Positions 39,632-50,001 of a stretch of 64,000 bases of DNA are shown here, one piece after another. Where the stretch lies: NCBI RefSeq assembly GCF_049199905.1, contig NZ_JBLZPK010000028.1, positions 1 to 64,000 of the forward strand, given 5' to 3'. Origin of the DNA: Shinella sp032095155. Lineage in GTDB: Bacteria; Pseudomonadota; Alphaproteobacteria; Rhizobiales; Rhizobiaceae. The stretch's first letter is position 1; every line of letters begins with the position of its first letter. The notes beneath the pieces are model-generated. The model worked only from the letters and a program-made list of their open reading frames with translations, did not search any database and was not told the origin of the DNA. The translations under genes were made by a program, and so were the position numbers.

Positions 39632-39645
39632 TACGAGGTTTTACC

Positions 39646-39825
39646 ATGACATGCGTCGTCGAAACAATGCCTGTAAGGCATAAGCGGGGGCCGCTTGCCG
39701 GCTTCTGGCATAAGCTCTCTCTCGCCTTTGCCTTCCGTAAGCGTAACAACATGCCGCGCCTGCGGCCGGACGAGCTGTCTGATCACCTGAAGCGTGACCT
39801 CGGTTTTCTGGATGGGCGCGGCTAG
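39646..39825 (+). CDS. Small DUF1127 protein
   Basis: This 59-residue basic protein ends in LRPDELSDHLKRDLGFLDGRG, the DUF1127 signature. Such small Arg-rich proteins in alphaproteobacteria take part in RNA turnover and phosphate or stress responses. The start is the ATG after ACGAGGTTTTACC. It is divergent from a LysR gene that may control it, and it overlaps the end of convergent xdhC by four bases. Confidence 0.8.
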   Translation: MTCVVETMPVRHKRGPLAGFWHKLSLAFAFRKRNNMPRLRPDELSDHLKRDLGFLDGRG

Positions 39826-40643
39826 GTGTTGTCCCGCCGCCATTTGGCAAAGACGAGCAGGATTTCCGAGGCGGTCATCGCGGCGATGACCTCGGGGCGC
39901 TTGTCGTCCACCGCACTGCCGCCGATCGGTAGAACCAGCCGCTCTGCTTCACTGCGTGGCATGTCCTGTTCGTCGAGATGGTGCAGGAATGTGCCGCGCT
40001 TCGCGTGCGAGCCGACCATGCCGATATAGGCGAGGTCCTTGCGCTGGAGTGCCTGCGTACCGATGCGGAAATCGAGCGCATGATCGTGCGTCACGATGAC
40101 GACGGCGGAGCCCGTGGGAATATCCGCGATCAGCGTTTCCGGCAAGGCGGCGAAGCGATGATGCACCTCCGAGGTCAGTTGGTCGAGCGCAGTCTCGCGC
40201 GCCTCCACCACGAAGACGTTAAGGGGCAGCAGGGTCAGCGCGTCGGCAAGCGCCCGGCCGACATGGCCCGCGCCGAAAATCCAGACCTGCGGCTTTTGCC
40301 GCTCCTCGTCCGCAAGGCGCTTGTCGAGCGTCTTACGGGCCTCTTCGTCGGCGAAGGTGAAGCGCAGGTCCACGCGGCCGCCGCAACATTCGCCGTTTTC
40401 CGGCCCGAGCGGGATTTCGAGCTTCGCCGCGCCGCCGGCATCCGCCAGCAGCTTGCGCGCATTCTCGATGGCAGCATATTCCAGCTGTCCGCCGCCGATC
40501 GTGCCGTAGATGTCCGTCGGCGCGACCAGCATGAAGGTGCCTTCATCGCGCGGTGCCGAGCCTTTGGTGGCGGTGATATCGACGATGACGATGCGGTGTT
40601 CGCGGGCGAGAAAGCCCGCGAGACTATCTTGCAGAAAATTCAT
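39822..40643 (-). CDS. xdhC: Xanthine dehydrogenase accessory protein XdhC
   Basis: This 273-residue protein has the XdhC N-terminal domain (ATKGSAPRDEGTFMLV, TIGGGQLEYAAI, the Cys pair in GECCGGRVD) and a C-terminal Rossmann domain (VWIFGAGHVGRALADAL, GMVGSHAKRGTF). XdhC inserts the sulfurated molybdenum cofactor into xanthine dehydrogenase. The dehydrogenase subunit genes are not in the window. Confidence 0.93.
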   Translation of the reverse strand: MNFLQDSLAGFLAREHRIVIVDITATKGSAPRDEGTFMLVAPTDIYGTIGGGQLEYAAIENARKLLADAGGAAKLEIPLGPENGECCGGRVDLRFTFADEEARKTLDKRLADEERQKPQVWIFGAGHVGRALADALTLLPLNVFVVEARETALDQLTSEVHHRFAALPETLIADIPTGSAVVIVTHDHALDFRIGTQALQRKDLAYIGMVGSHAKRGTFLHHLDEQDMPRSEAERLVLPIGGSAVDDKRPEVIAAMTASEILLVFAKWRRDNT

Positions 40644-40733
40644 TTCGTCCTTCTTCGCGCCTGAAGCCCGCTTGGCTTGGGACGCAGCCGGAAACCCGCC
40701 GCGATCACGTGCCTATTTTATTGGGCGCATATT

Positions 40734-41507
40734 TTATTGGGCGGTCCAGCCGCCATCGACGGAGATATGGGTGCCGTTGATCGATTTTGCCGCATCGGAA
40801 GCAAGGAAAAGCGCGATCGCTGCCACTTCGTCGGTACCGACGAACTCCTTGGTCGGCTGGAACTTCAGCATGACATCGGACTTCACCTGCGCCTCGCTGA
40901 TGCCGCGGGCCTTGGCCGTGTCGGGGATCTGCTTTTCGACCAGCGGCGTCAGCACATAACCGGGGCAGATGCTGTTGGCGGTGATACGATTTTCCGCGAC
41001 CTCAAGCGCGACGGTTTTCGTCAGGCCCAGGACGCCGTGTTTTGCCGCCACATAGGCCGCCTTGAAGGGCGAGGCGACGAGGCCGTGTGCGGAGGCGACG
41101 TTGATGATGCGGCCCCAGCCCTTGCGCTTCATATGCGGAACGGCATTGCGGATGGTGTGGAAGGAGCTGGAGAGATTGATCGCGATGATCTGGTCCCACT
41201 TTTCCGGCGGAAAGTCCTCGATCTTCTCGACATGCTGGATGCCGGCATTGTTGACGAGGATGTCGACGCCGTCGAATTCTTCCACGGCCGTCTGGATGAG
41301 GTCCGAGATTTCGTGCGGCTTCGTCATGTCGGCGGGATGATAGAGCACCCGGCCCTTGCCGAGGCCGTCGAGTTTTGCCCGGATAGCCTCGATTTCATCG
41401 GCATTGCCGAAGCCATTGATGACGACGTTTGCGCCGTTTTCCGCAAACGCGCTGGCGATGGCGAGGCCGATGCCGCTGGTGGAGCCGGTGACGACGACAC
41501 TTTTCAT
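40734..41507 (-). CDS. bdhA: 3-Hydroxybutyrate dehydrogenase
   Basis: This 257-residue short-chain dehydrogenase has the NAD motif TGSTSGIGLAIA, NNAGIQHV, the catalytic Ser in NVASAHGLV and YVAAKHG (Tyr-x3-Lys), and the diagnostic C-terminal region CPGYVLTPLVEKQIP. It interconverts D-3-hydroxybutyrate and acetoacetate in poly-hydroxybutyrate use. It precedes xdhC on the same strand. A bdhA-xdh association is known in Sinorhizobium, though here the xdhAB genes are absent. Confidence 0.93.
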   Translation of the reverse strand: MKSVVVTGSTSGIGLAIASAFAENGANVVINGFGNADEIEAIRAKLDGLGKGRVLYHPADMTKPHEISDLIQTAVEEFDGVDILVNNAGIQHVEKIEDFPPEKWDQIIAINLSSSFHTIRNAVPHMKRKGWGRIINVASAHGLVASPFKAAYVAAKHGVLGLTKTVALEVAENRITANSICPGYVLTPLVEKQIPDTAKARGISEAQVKSDVMLKFQPTKEFVGTDEVAAIALFLASDAAKSINGTHISVDGGWTAQ

Positions 41508-41590
41508 GCTTGTACTCTCCAGTTCATGCTGCGTCGCGGTAGCCTACGCCTAAAACTCAAGCGATGACAATTGCGTTTTCCGCGCGGTAC

Positions 41591-41659
41591 AGTCCCGCTG
41601 AGAGCGAAGCGGGGCTTGCGTTTTATTTTCCTTTGACATTCGTTTTAGTCTCGTATTGA
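41591..41659 (+). promoter_or_regulatory. Hairpin and candidate glpK promoter
   Basis: An imperfect hairpin (AGTCCCGCT 41591-41599 with AGCGGGGCT 41608-41616) is followed by an AT-rich stretch, then TTGACA at 41633-41638 and a possible TATTGA -10 box at 41654-41659 with 15-base spacing. The -10 box is weak. The block lies in the 196-base divergent bdhA-glpK region. Confidence 0.35.
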
Positions 41660-41703
41660 AGATTCCGAAGGGTCTGGGAGAGATCCTTCAAGGGGAGGGC
41701 TGC

Positions 41704-43197
<1,494 letters not shown>

Positions 43198-43246
43198 CGT
43201 TCCGCTCCCCCTTCAAGGCGGTGCAGGCGGATGCTATGCGTCGCCC

Positions 43247-43651
43247 ATGCATTCATCCCCGACCATCGTCACCGGCCGATCCTGCGGCACCTGCACGCTC
43301 TGTTGCCGGCTGCCGGATATCGATCTGTTCGACAAGCCGGCCAATGCCTGGTGCCGGCATTGCATCGAAGGCAAGGGCTGTTCGATCTATGCGGACCGGC
43401 CCTCGGTCTGCCGGGATTTCCTTTGTCTGTGGATGACCGAGGAGGCGCTCGGGGAAGCTTGGGAGCCATCGCGCTCGCATATGATGATCTACCGGCAGGG
43501 GCCGCAGATCACCGTTCTGGTCGATCCCGACCATCCCGATATCTGGCGGCGCGAGCCGTATCATGCGCAATTGCGGGCCTGGGCGGACGAGGCCGAGCCC
43601 AACGGCGGATACGTCATCGTGTTCTGTCAGGATGACGTGTTCAAGATCTGA
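43247..43651 (+). CDS. Cysteine-rich YkgJ-like metal-chelating protein
   Basis: This 134-residue protein has nine cysteines in its first 60 residues (C13, C16, C19, C20, C36, C39, C45, C55, C60), including CGTCTLCCRLPDID and CRHCIEGKGCSIYADRPSVCRDF. This matches the zinc/iron-chelating YkgJ-type domain. A second overlapping frame in this stretch (43231-43635) lacks the pattern and is a shadow. The function is unknown; Fe-S or metal binding is likely. Confidence 0.8.
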   Translation: MHSSPTIVTGRSCGTCTLCCRLPDIDLFDKPANAWCRHCIEGKGCSIYADRPSVCRDFLCLWMTEEALGEAWEPSRSHMMIYRQGPQITVLVDPDHPDIWRREPYHAQLRAWADEAEPNGGYVIVFCQDDVFKI

Positions 43652-43697
43652 TCCATCAGGATCTTCTGTCAAAAATCAAAAATAATCCGGTGCGCCC

Positions 43698-43724
43698 TGT
43701 CGGCTGAGACGCTACTCCTACGTC
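43698..43724 (+). promoter_or_regulatory. Candidate ECF42-type promoter before the DGPF gene
   Basis: TGTCGG at 43698-43703 and CGTC at 43721-43724 are separated by 17 bases, 23 bases upstream of the DGPF protein start. The same pair with identical spacing precedes the SRPBCC gene at 45386-45412. ECF42 sigma factors are known to use TGTCGA-like -35 and CGWC -10 elements. Confidence 0.65.
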
Positions 43725-43746
43725 TTTCAGCCAACGGGAGTTCACC

Positions 43747-44121
43747 ATGCTGTATGCCGTTCTTTGTTACGATTGCGAAAGCGAGATCAATGCCTGGTCG
43801 AAGGAGCTGGACGACAAGGTCATGGCCGATCTCGGCGCTGTGAACCAGCGCTATGCCGAGGCGGGCAAGCTTGGTCCCGTCGCCCGGCTGATGCCGACGA
43901 CCGCGGCCGTCACGGTGCGCAAGGGCGCGACCGACGACATCATCATGGATGGTCCCTTCGCGGAAACCAAGGAGCAGTTTCTCGGCTTCTTCGTTTTGGA
44001 GGCGGCCACCCTGGACGAGGCGATCACCTTCGCGCGTGAGCTTTCCGCCGCCAATCCGGCCAACGGCACCTATGAAATCCGGCCGTTGCAGTTCTTCAAT
44101 CCGGGAGTACCCATAAAATGA
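43747..44121 (+). CDS. DGPF (YciI-like) family protein
   Basis: This 124-residue YciI-like ferredoxin-fold protein contains DGPFAETKEQFLGFFVLEA, the DGPF motif. These proteins are the usual genomic partners of ECF42-type sigma factors; one follows here with a four-base ATGA overlap. An AACGGGAG ribosome region precedes the start. The biochemical role is unknown. Confidence 0.9.
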   Translation: MLYAVLCYDCESEINAWSKELDDKVMADLGAVNQRYAEAGKLGPVARLMPTTAAVTVRKGATDDIIMDGPFAETKEQFLGFFVLEAATLDEAITFARELSAANPANGTYEIRPLQFFNPGVPIK

Positions 44122-45374
44122 CGGAGCTTGCCTGGATCGATCTGGCGCTGACATCGGCACGGCCGCAGGCCATGGGGGCGCTGTTGCGCTACTTCCGTAA
44201 CCTCGACCTGGCGGAGGAGGCCTTTCAGGAGGCTTGCCTTCGCGCGCTGAAGACCTGGCCCGAAAAGGGCCCGCCGCGCGATCCGGCAGCCTGGCTCATC
44301 TTCGTCGGCCGCAACAGCGGCATCGATCAAGTGCGCAAGCGCGCCAAACACCAGCCGCTTCCGCCCGAGGAGGTTCTGTCCGATCTGGAGGATACGGAAA
44401 GCGACCTCGCGGACCGGCTGGACGGCGCGCATTACCGCGATGACATCCTGCGCCTGCTCTTCGTTTGCTGTCATCCGGACCTGCCGGCCACGCAGCAGAT
44501 CGCGCTGGCGCTGCGTATCGTCTCCGGCCTTTCGGTGAAGCAGATCGCCCGTGCCTTCCTCGTCTCCGAGGCGGCGATGGAGCAGCGCATCACGCGTGCC
44601 AAGGCCAAAGTGGCGGCAGCGGGCATCCCCTTCGAGACGCCGGATGCCGTGGCGCGCGCCGAGCGGCTTGGGCTTGTCGCGGCGATGCTCTATCTCGTCT
44701 TCAACGAAGGCTATTCGGCCGGCGTGCCGGACAGGGCCGATACGCCCTTCTGCGCGGAGGCGATCCGGCTGGCGCGGCTTCTCTTGAAACTGTTCCCCTC
44801 CGAACCCGAGATTATGGGGCTGACAGCGCTGTTGCTCATCCAGCATTCGCGGCTCGACGCCCGTTTTGACGCGGATGGGCAGATCGTGCTGCTGGACGAT
44901 CAGGATCGCTCGCTGTGGGACCGCGCGCTGATCGACGAGGCGCTGGTGCTGATCGACAAGGCGATCCGCCACCGCGCGCCCGGCGCCTTCCAGATTCAGG
45001 CGGCAATTGCCGCCCTGCATGCCCGTGCGGCTACGGCGGCGGAAACCGACTGGCTGCAGATCGATCTGCTCTACCAGACGCTGGAGCGCCTGCAGCCTTC
45101 GCCGGTCGTGCGGCTCAACCGCGCCGTCGCGGTGTCCAAGCGGGAAGGGCCGGAGGCGGCGCTGGCGCTGGTCGAACCCTTGGCGGAGAAGCTGAACGGC
45201 TATTTCTATTTTCACGGCCTGCGCGGCGGCCTCTTGAAGCAGCTCGGCCGCTACCGCGAGGCGCATGAGGCCTTCGACCGCGCCATCGCGCTCGCGACCA
45301 CACCGGCCGAGGCCGCCCACATCCGCCAGCATCTCGACAGCGTGCAGCGGGAGATGGCGGCGGCTGAAAAATAG
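44118..45374 (+). CDS. ECF42-type RNA polymerase sigma factor with long C-terminal domain
   Basis: This 418-residue protein is far longer than ordinary ECF sigmas of about 180 residues. Region 2 lies at about 15-80 (LRYFRNLDLAEEAFQEACLRALKTWP) and region 4 at about 120-170 (LSVKQIARAFLVSEAAMEQRITRAKAKV). An extension of about 230 residues with helical, TPR-like segments follows (LIDEALVLIDKAIRH, YLVFNEGYSAG). This is the ECF42 architecture, in which the extension takes part in activity and no anti-sigma gene is needed. It is coupled to the DGPF gene. Confidence 0.9.
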   Translation: MTELAWIDLALTSARPQAMGALLRYFRNLDLAEEAFQEACLRALKTWPEKGPPRDPAAWLIFVGRNSGIDQVRKRAKHQPLPPEEVLSDLEDTESDLADRLDGAHYRDDILRLLFVCCHPDLPATQQIALALRIVSGLSVKQIARAFLVSEAAMEQRITRAKAKVAAAGIPFETPDAVARAERLGLVAAMLYLVFNEGYSAGVPDRADTPFCAEAIRLARLLLKLFPSEPEIMGLTALLLIQHSRLDARFDADGQIVLLDDQDRSLWDRALIDEALVLIDKAIRHRAPGAFQIQAAIAALHARAATAAETDWLQIDLLYQTLERLQPSPVVRLNRAVAVSKREGPEAALALVEPLAEKLNGYFYFHGLRGGLLKQLGRYREAHEAFDRAIALATTPAEAAHIRQHLDSVQREMAAAEK

Positions 45375-45385
45375 TAGGTGTTCGG

Positions 45386-45412
45386 TGTCGGATCGCTCCT
45401 CCGTCGGGCGTC
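45386..45412 (+). promoter_or_regulatory. Candidate ECF42-type promoter before the SRPBCC gene
   Basis: TGTCGG at 45386-45391, 17 bases, then CGTC at 45409-45412, ending 42 bases before the SRPBCC start. Box sequences and spacing are the same as before the DGPF/sigma operon, while the intervening bases differ. Confidence 0.65.
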
Positions 45413-45454
45413 CTTGATACGAACCGACCAACATACCCGACGAGGAGGTCCCCC

Positions 45455-45940
45455 ATGAACGTCAACGCCGAAATCAAGCCTGCCAACAACCGCGAACTGG
45501 TGCTGACCCGCGTGCTGAACGCCACGCCCGCCCAGCTTTTCAAGGCCTGGACGACGCCGGATATTCTGAAGGAATGGTTCATGCCGAAGCCCTACGCGCT
45601 TGCCCTCGTGGACATGGAACCGCGCGACGGCGGCAAGTTCCGCACGGTCATGACCGGTCCGGACGGTTTCCACATGGATTCGACAGGCGTCTTCCTGAAG
45701 GTCGAGAAGGACAGGCGCATCATCACGACCGATGCCTTCGGCCCCGACTGGAAGCCGACCGAAAAGGCCTTTTTCAGCGCCGAAATCCTGTTCGACGATC
45801 TCGGCAACGGCCAGACGCGCTACACCGCCATCGCCCGCCACTGGAGCGTGGAGGATTGCGAAGCGCATGAGAAGATGGGTTTCCATGAGGGCTGGGGCCA
45901 GGTGGCGACACAGCTGGAAGAGGTGGCATCGAAGCTTTGA
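45455..45940 (+). CDS. SRPBCC (AHSA1-like) domain protein
   Basis: This 161-residue protein with the START/Bet v1-like fold opens with ELVLTRVLNATPAQLFKAWTTPDILKEWFMPKP and ends with the family HEGWGQVATQLEEVA. Members bind hydrophobic ligands; many are linked to ECF sigma operons and stress. A GAGGAGG site precedes the start. The shared promoter pair suggests it is part of the sigma factor's regulon. Confidence 0.9.
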   Translation: MNVNAEIKPANNRELVLTRVLNATPAQLFKAWTTPDILKEWFMPKPYALALVDMEPRDGGKFRTVMTGPDGFHMDSTGVFLKVEKDRRIITTDAFGPDWKPTEKAFFSAEILFDDLGNGQTRYTAIARHWSVEDCEAHEKMGFHEGWGQVATQLEEVASKL

Positions 45941-46012
45941 GCTGAAGGTCGCCCTTACTTGGCGTGACAGTGATCTCTATTTGTAGTAACGTTCCTGCAA
46001 ATGGAGATTGCC

Positions 46013-46264
46013 ATGACCGTCATGTCCAGCCGCGAATTCAATCAGGATACCGGCAAGGCCAAGAAGGCCGCGGAAAGCGGTCCCGTGTTCATCACGGACC
46101 GAGGGCGGCCCGGCCATGTCCTCCTCTCCATCGAGGAGTACAGACGGTTGACCAGCGGGGAGGGCACACTCGCGGACATGCTTGCCATGCCCAATGCTGC
46201 GGATGTGGAGTTCGACCCGCCCAAACTTCGTGATTTCGGCCTGAAGCCGGTGGATTTCGGCTGA
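46013..46264 (+). CDS. Phd/YefM-family antitoxin
   Basis: This 83-residue antitoxin has a Phd-type DNA-binding N-terminus (MTVMSSREFNQDTGKAKKAAESGPVFITDRGRPGHVLLSIEEYRRL) and a toxin-binding tail. The ATG at 46013 follows GGAGATTGCC; an ATG at 46001 would include that site. Its TGA overlaps the toxin ATG (TGATG). Confidence 0.9.
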   Translation: MTVMSSREFNQDTGKAKKAAESGPVFITDRGRPGHVLLSIEEYRRLTSGEGTLADMLAMPNAADVEFDPPKLRDFGLKPVDFG

Positions 46265-46686
46265 TGTATCTGCTCGATACGAATGTCGTGTCGGAGTTGC
46301 GAAAGGCTTCTTCCGGGCGTATCGACGTCAATGTCCTGCGCTGGTCGCGATCGGTGCCGCCGGCGCTCTGTCACATGTCCGCGATGTCGGTCCTAGAACT
46401 GGAGATCGGCGTCCGGCAGATGGAGCGGCGCGATGCACGGCAGGGCGAGCCTCTTCGCAAATGGCTTGACGGGACCGTGCTGCCCTTCTTCAAGGATCGT
46501 ATCCTTCCCGTCGATCTGGCCGTGGTGCTGCGATTTGCGGAGCTATCCGTTCCCGACCGGCGGCCGGAGCGAGACGGGTTGATCGGCGCGACGGCTCATG
46601 TGCATAACATGGCCCTCGTCACGCGCAATGTCGCGGATTTCGAGGGGGCCGGCATTCGCATCCTCAACCCCTGGCTTGACCCGTAA
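46264..46686 (+). CDS. PIN-domain toxin, VapC/FitB type
   Basis: This 140-residue PIN ribonuclease has the acidic residues of the active site in MYLLDTNVVSEL, SVLELEIG, RDGLIGATA and TRNVADF. It probably cleaves tRNA or mRNA when released from the upstream antitoxin. It is coupled to the antitoxin gene by a one-base overlap. The pairing of a Phd antitoxin with a FitB-like PIN toxin is common. Confidence 0.92.
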   Translation: MYLLDTNVVSELRKASSGRIDVNVLRWSRSVPPALCHMSAMSVLELEIGVRQMERRDARQGEPLRKWLDGTVLPFFKDRILPVDLAVVLRFAELSVPDRRPERDGLIGATAHVHNMALVTRNVADFEGAGIRILNPWLDP

Positions 46687-46767
46687 ACACACTGTTTCCC
46701 GATCCACCCTTTCAACCGGCCATTGCCAGCCATATGTGAGGAAAAACCTCTCATCCGGAACATCTCC

Positions 46768-47829
46768 ATGGAACTTGGCCTCTATACATTTGCCGACGTC
46801 GATCCCACCGCAGCCGACAAGGGGCGAGAAGGGGAGCGGCGGCTGAAGAACCTGCTTGAGGAAATCGAGCTTGCCGATCAGGTGGGGCTCGATGTCTTCG
46901 GGCTGGGCGAGCATCATCGGCCGGATTATGCCGCCTCGGCACCTGCCGTGGTGCTGGCCGCCGCCGCGGCGCGGACGAAGAATATCCGGCTGTCCAGCGC
47001 CGTGACGGTGCTCTCGTCGGACGATCCGGTTCGCGTATTCCAGCAGTTCGCGACGGTCGATCTCATTTCCGGAGGCCGGGCGGAAATCATGGCGGGGCGT
47101 GGCTCGTTTATCGAATCCTTCCCGCTCTTCGGCTATGCGCTTGACGATTACGACGTGCTTTTCGAGGAAAAGCTCGATCTGCTGCTGGCGATCAACGAGA
47201 GCGAAAAGGTTTCCTGGACCGGCACGATGCGCGCACCGCTGCCGGGGCTCGGCGTCTATCCGCGTCCCGCGCATGGCAGGATGCCGATCTGGATCGCCGT
47301 TGGCGGTACGCCGCAATCGGTGGCGCGGGCCGGCGCCTATGGCCTGCCGCTGGCGCTTGCCATCATCGGCGGCACGCCGTCGCGTTATGCGCCGCTGTTT
47401 GATCTCTACCGGGAAGCCGCGCGCCGTGCCGGGCAGGACGAGGCGAAGCTGAAGACCAGCATCAACGTGCATGGTTTCATCGCCGATACGACCGAAGCGG
47501 CGGCGGATGCCTTCTATGGCCCGCAGGTCGCGGTGATGAACCGTATCGGCGGCGAGCGCGGCTGGGGGCCTACGAGCCGGGCGCAGTTCGACCAGTCGAC
47601 CGGGCCGACCGGCCATCTCTTCCTCGGCGATCCCGAGACGGTGGCCCGCAAGATCGTTGCGCACCAGAAGATCTTCAAGAACGACCGCTTCCTGTTGCAG
47701 ATGGCGATCGGCCTGATGCCGCATGATCAAATTTTGCGGGGAATCGAGCTATACGGCACCCGCGTCGCCCCGCTCGTGCGCGAGATGCTGGCGGAGCAAT
47801 CGGCGAAGTCCGAGCCTGCTTCCGCCTGA
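46768..47829 (+). CDS. Luciferase-like flavin-dependent monooxygenase family protein
   Basis: This 353-residue LLM-class oxidoreductase uses F420 or, more likely here, FMN. Family features are FGLGEHHRPDYAASAPAVVLAAAAARTKNIRLSSAVTVLSSDDPVRVFQQFATVDLISGGRAEIMAGRGSF-type sequence around residues 45-115 and a C-terminal RFLLQMAIG. The ATG at 46768 starts MELGLYTFADVDP. The substrate is unknown. It is transcribed alone after the toxin gene. Confidence 0.88.
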   Translation: MELGLYTFADVDPTAADKGREGERRLKNLLEEIELADQVGLDVFGLGEHHRPDYAASAPAVVLAAAAARTKNIRLSSAVTVLSSDDPVRVFQQFATVDLISGGRAEIMAGRGSFIESFPLFGYALDDYDVLFEEKLDLLLAINESEKVSWTGTMRAPLPGLGVYPRPAHGRMPIWIAVGGTPQSVARAGAYGLPLALAIIGGTPSRYAPLFDLYREAARRAGQDEAKLKTSINVHGFIADTTEAAADAFYGPQVAVMNRIGGERGWGPTSRAQFDQSTGPTGHLFLGDPETVARKIVAHQKIFKNDRFLLQMAIGLMPHDQILRGIELYGTRVAPLVREMLAEQSAKSEPASA

Positions 47830-47874
47830 CAGCGGCGCGCGGGCGTGATAGGACGCCCGCGAAAGAGAGAAACG

Positions 47875-48627
47875 ATGACCCTGGAAAACGACGACGACCT
47901 CAACGGCCTGAAAGCCATCGGCCGGATCTGCGCCAATGTGCTGCAGCACATGCAGACGGCGGTACGATCAGGCATGACGACGGCCGAACTCGACCTGATC
48001 GGCCGGCGCATGCTGGAGGCCGCAGGTGCCGTGTCGGCGCCGGAAAGCTGCTACAAGTTTCCGGGCGCGACCTGCATTTCCGTCAATGAGGAAGTCGCGC
48101 ATGGCATTCCGGGCGACCGGGTGATCCGGGACGGCGATCTCGTCAATATCGATGTCTCGGCGGTGCTCGACGGCTACTTTGCCGATACGGGCGCGTCCTT
48201 CGTTCTGGGACGTTCGACGCCGGCGGTGGAGCGGCTTTGCCGGGATGGCAAGCGGGCGCTGTGGGTCGGTCTCAAGGAAGTGAAGGCGGGCAAGCCGCTG
48301 GCGCAGGTGGGCAATGCCATCGGCGAATTCGCCCGCAAGAACCGCTACACGCTGATCGCCAATCTCGCCAGCCACGGTGTAGGCCGCTCGCTGCACGAAG
48401 AGCCGACGGAAATCGCCACCTGGCCCGATCCGCAGGAAACGCGTCGCATGACGGACGGCCTCGTCTTTACGGTCGAACCCTTCCTGTCGCTCGGCGCCAA
48501 CTGGGCCGAAAGCGGCGACCGGGACGAATGGACGCTCTACAGCGAGCCTAACGCGCCGACGGTGCAGTTCGAGCACACGGTCGTCGCCACGCGCAACGGG
48601 CCGCTGGTCGTGACGCTGCCGGGTTGA
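47875..48627 (+). CDS. map: Type I methionine aminopeptidase
   Basis: This 250-residue metalloprotease removes N-terminal Met. The five metal ligands are visible: two Asp in NIDVSAVLDGYFADTG, His in ASHGVGRSLHEEP, Glu in FTVEPFLS and Glu in QFEHTVV. The ATG at 47875 has an AAAGAGAG site. The protein is slightly short at the N-terminus, as in type Ia enzymes, and may be a second copy beside a housekeeping one elsewhere. Confidence 0.9.
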   Translation: MTLENDDDLNGLKAIGRICANVLQHMQTAVRSGMTTAELDLIGRRMLEAAGAVSAPESCYKFPGATCISVNEEVAHGIPGDRVIRDGDLVNIDVSAVLDGYFADTGASFVLGRSTPAVERLCRDGKRALWVGLKEVKAGKPLAQVGNAIGEFARKNRYTLIANLASHGVGRSLHEEPTEIATWPDPQETRRMTDGLVFTVEPFLSLGANWAESGDRDEWTLYSEPNAPTVQFEHTVVATRNGPLVVTLPG

Positions 48628-48715
48628 ACCGCGCTCTTCGAGCCTTCACCGGCGCTGATCCGTCGATCAATTAATCTCGTTTGTCGCGGCCATGTTGCAG
48701 TGCGATGGTCGCGCC

Positions 48716-49906
48716 ATGATGCAGCGCACGCCATTCCTGTCGCATGAGCCCGTCCGGGCAGCCTTTGCCGGTGCGGTCGCTATGGCCGTCGCCATGGGCC
48801 TCGGCCGCTTCTTCTACACGCCGGTTTTGCCGGGCATGATGGCGGGCCTTGGGCTGAATGCCGCCGATGCCGGTATCATCGCCGCGGCCAATTTCGCGGG
48901 CTATCTGCTCGGTGCGGTGCTGGCCGCCTATGGCTGGGCCGCCGGGCTCGAGCGGCGCCTTGCCATAGGCGCGCTGGTGTCTACCGTCGTGCTGCTCGTC
49001 GCCATGGGGTTGCTTTCCAGCGTCGCGGCGCTGTCCGTCGTGCGGTTTCTCGCCGGCCTTGCCAGCGCCTTCGCCATGATCTTCACCTCCGGCATCGTGT
49101 TGTCCATCGGTCTGCGTCATGGCGATCCGCGCGTGCAGATGGCGCATTTTTCCGGTGTCGGCTTCGGCATCGTGGTTTCGGCGCTGCTGGTCTATCTGCT
49201 CTCGCTCATCGATACGCCGACGCTTCCGACCTGGCGCATCGATTGGCTTGCCGGGGCCGCACTTGGGGCCATCGGACTGATCGTGGTGATGGGACTTCTG
49301 CCACGCCCGGAAAGCCATGCGGGCGCGCGGCGCGAGCCGGCCATCGTCTGGACGCGGCCGCTCGTGGCGCTGACGCTGAGCTATGGCCTGTTCGGCATCG
49401 GCTATGTCGTCACCGCCACCTTCATCGTTGCGATCGCCCGCGAAGGCGCTCACAGCCCGCTGCTCGAATGTCTGACCTGGCTGGTGACGGGCGCCGCCGC
49501 CGCCGTCTCCGTCCTCGCCTGGAAGCCGGTGGTGCGACGTTATGGCGTGGCGGCGGCTTATCTCGCGGCGCTGCTGGTCGAGATGGTCGGCGTTGCCGTC
49601 ACCGTGACGCTGCCGTTTCCGGCCTCGGCGCTGATCGGCGGGGTTCTGCTCGGCCTCACCTTTATCGTCATCACCGCTTACGGTCTGCAGCTTGGCCGGG
49701 TTCTGGCGAGCGAAAGCCCGCGGCAGGTCCTGGCGCTGATGACGGCGGCCTTCGGTGTCGGCCAGATCCTCGGGCCGCTCGGCGCGGGTTTCCTTGCTGC
49801 CCGCACCGGCAGCTATCTCCTGCCCAGCCTTGCTGCCGCCGCCATCCTGTTGCTGGCTGCGGTGATCGTCGTGCTGGGCGGAACGCTTTCCATTAAATCT
49901 CGGTAA
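48716..49906 (+). CDS. MFS transporter, YbfB/YjiJ family
   Basis: This transporter of about 396 residues has twelve hydrophobic segments and the family N-terminus AFAGAVAMAVAMGLGRFFYTPVLPGMM. The substrate is unknown. The start is uncertain because no clear ribosome site precedes the paired ATGs at 48716 and 48719. Confidence 0.88.
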   Translation: MMQRTPFLSHEPVRAAFAGAVAMAVAMGLGRFFYTPVLPGMMAGLGLNAADAGIIAAANFAGYLLGAVLAAYGWAAGLERRLAIGALVSTVVLLVAMGLLSSVAALSVVRFLAGLASAFAMIFTSGIVLSIGLRHGDPRVQMAHFSGVGFGIVVSALLVYLLSLIDTPTLPTWRIDWLAGAALGAIGLIVVMGLLPRPESHAGARREPAIVWTRPLVALTLSYGLFGIGYVVTATFIVAIAREGAHSPLLECLTWLVTGAAAAVSVLAWKPVVRRYGVAAAYLAALLVEMVGVAVTVTLPFPASALIGGVLLGLTFIVITAYGLQLGRVLASESPRQVLALMTAAFGVGQILGPLGAGFLAARTGSYLLPSLAAAAILLLAAVIVVLGGTLSIKSR

Positions 49907-50001
49907 TCCGGGCGCTTGGCGATTGTTGCTGTTCGCAAACTCCTCTAGGTTCGGCGCGAACCGGCGGCGCTGCTGCCATCAGAAAACGAAAGTTTCGCGC
50001 C

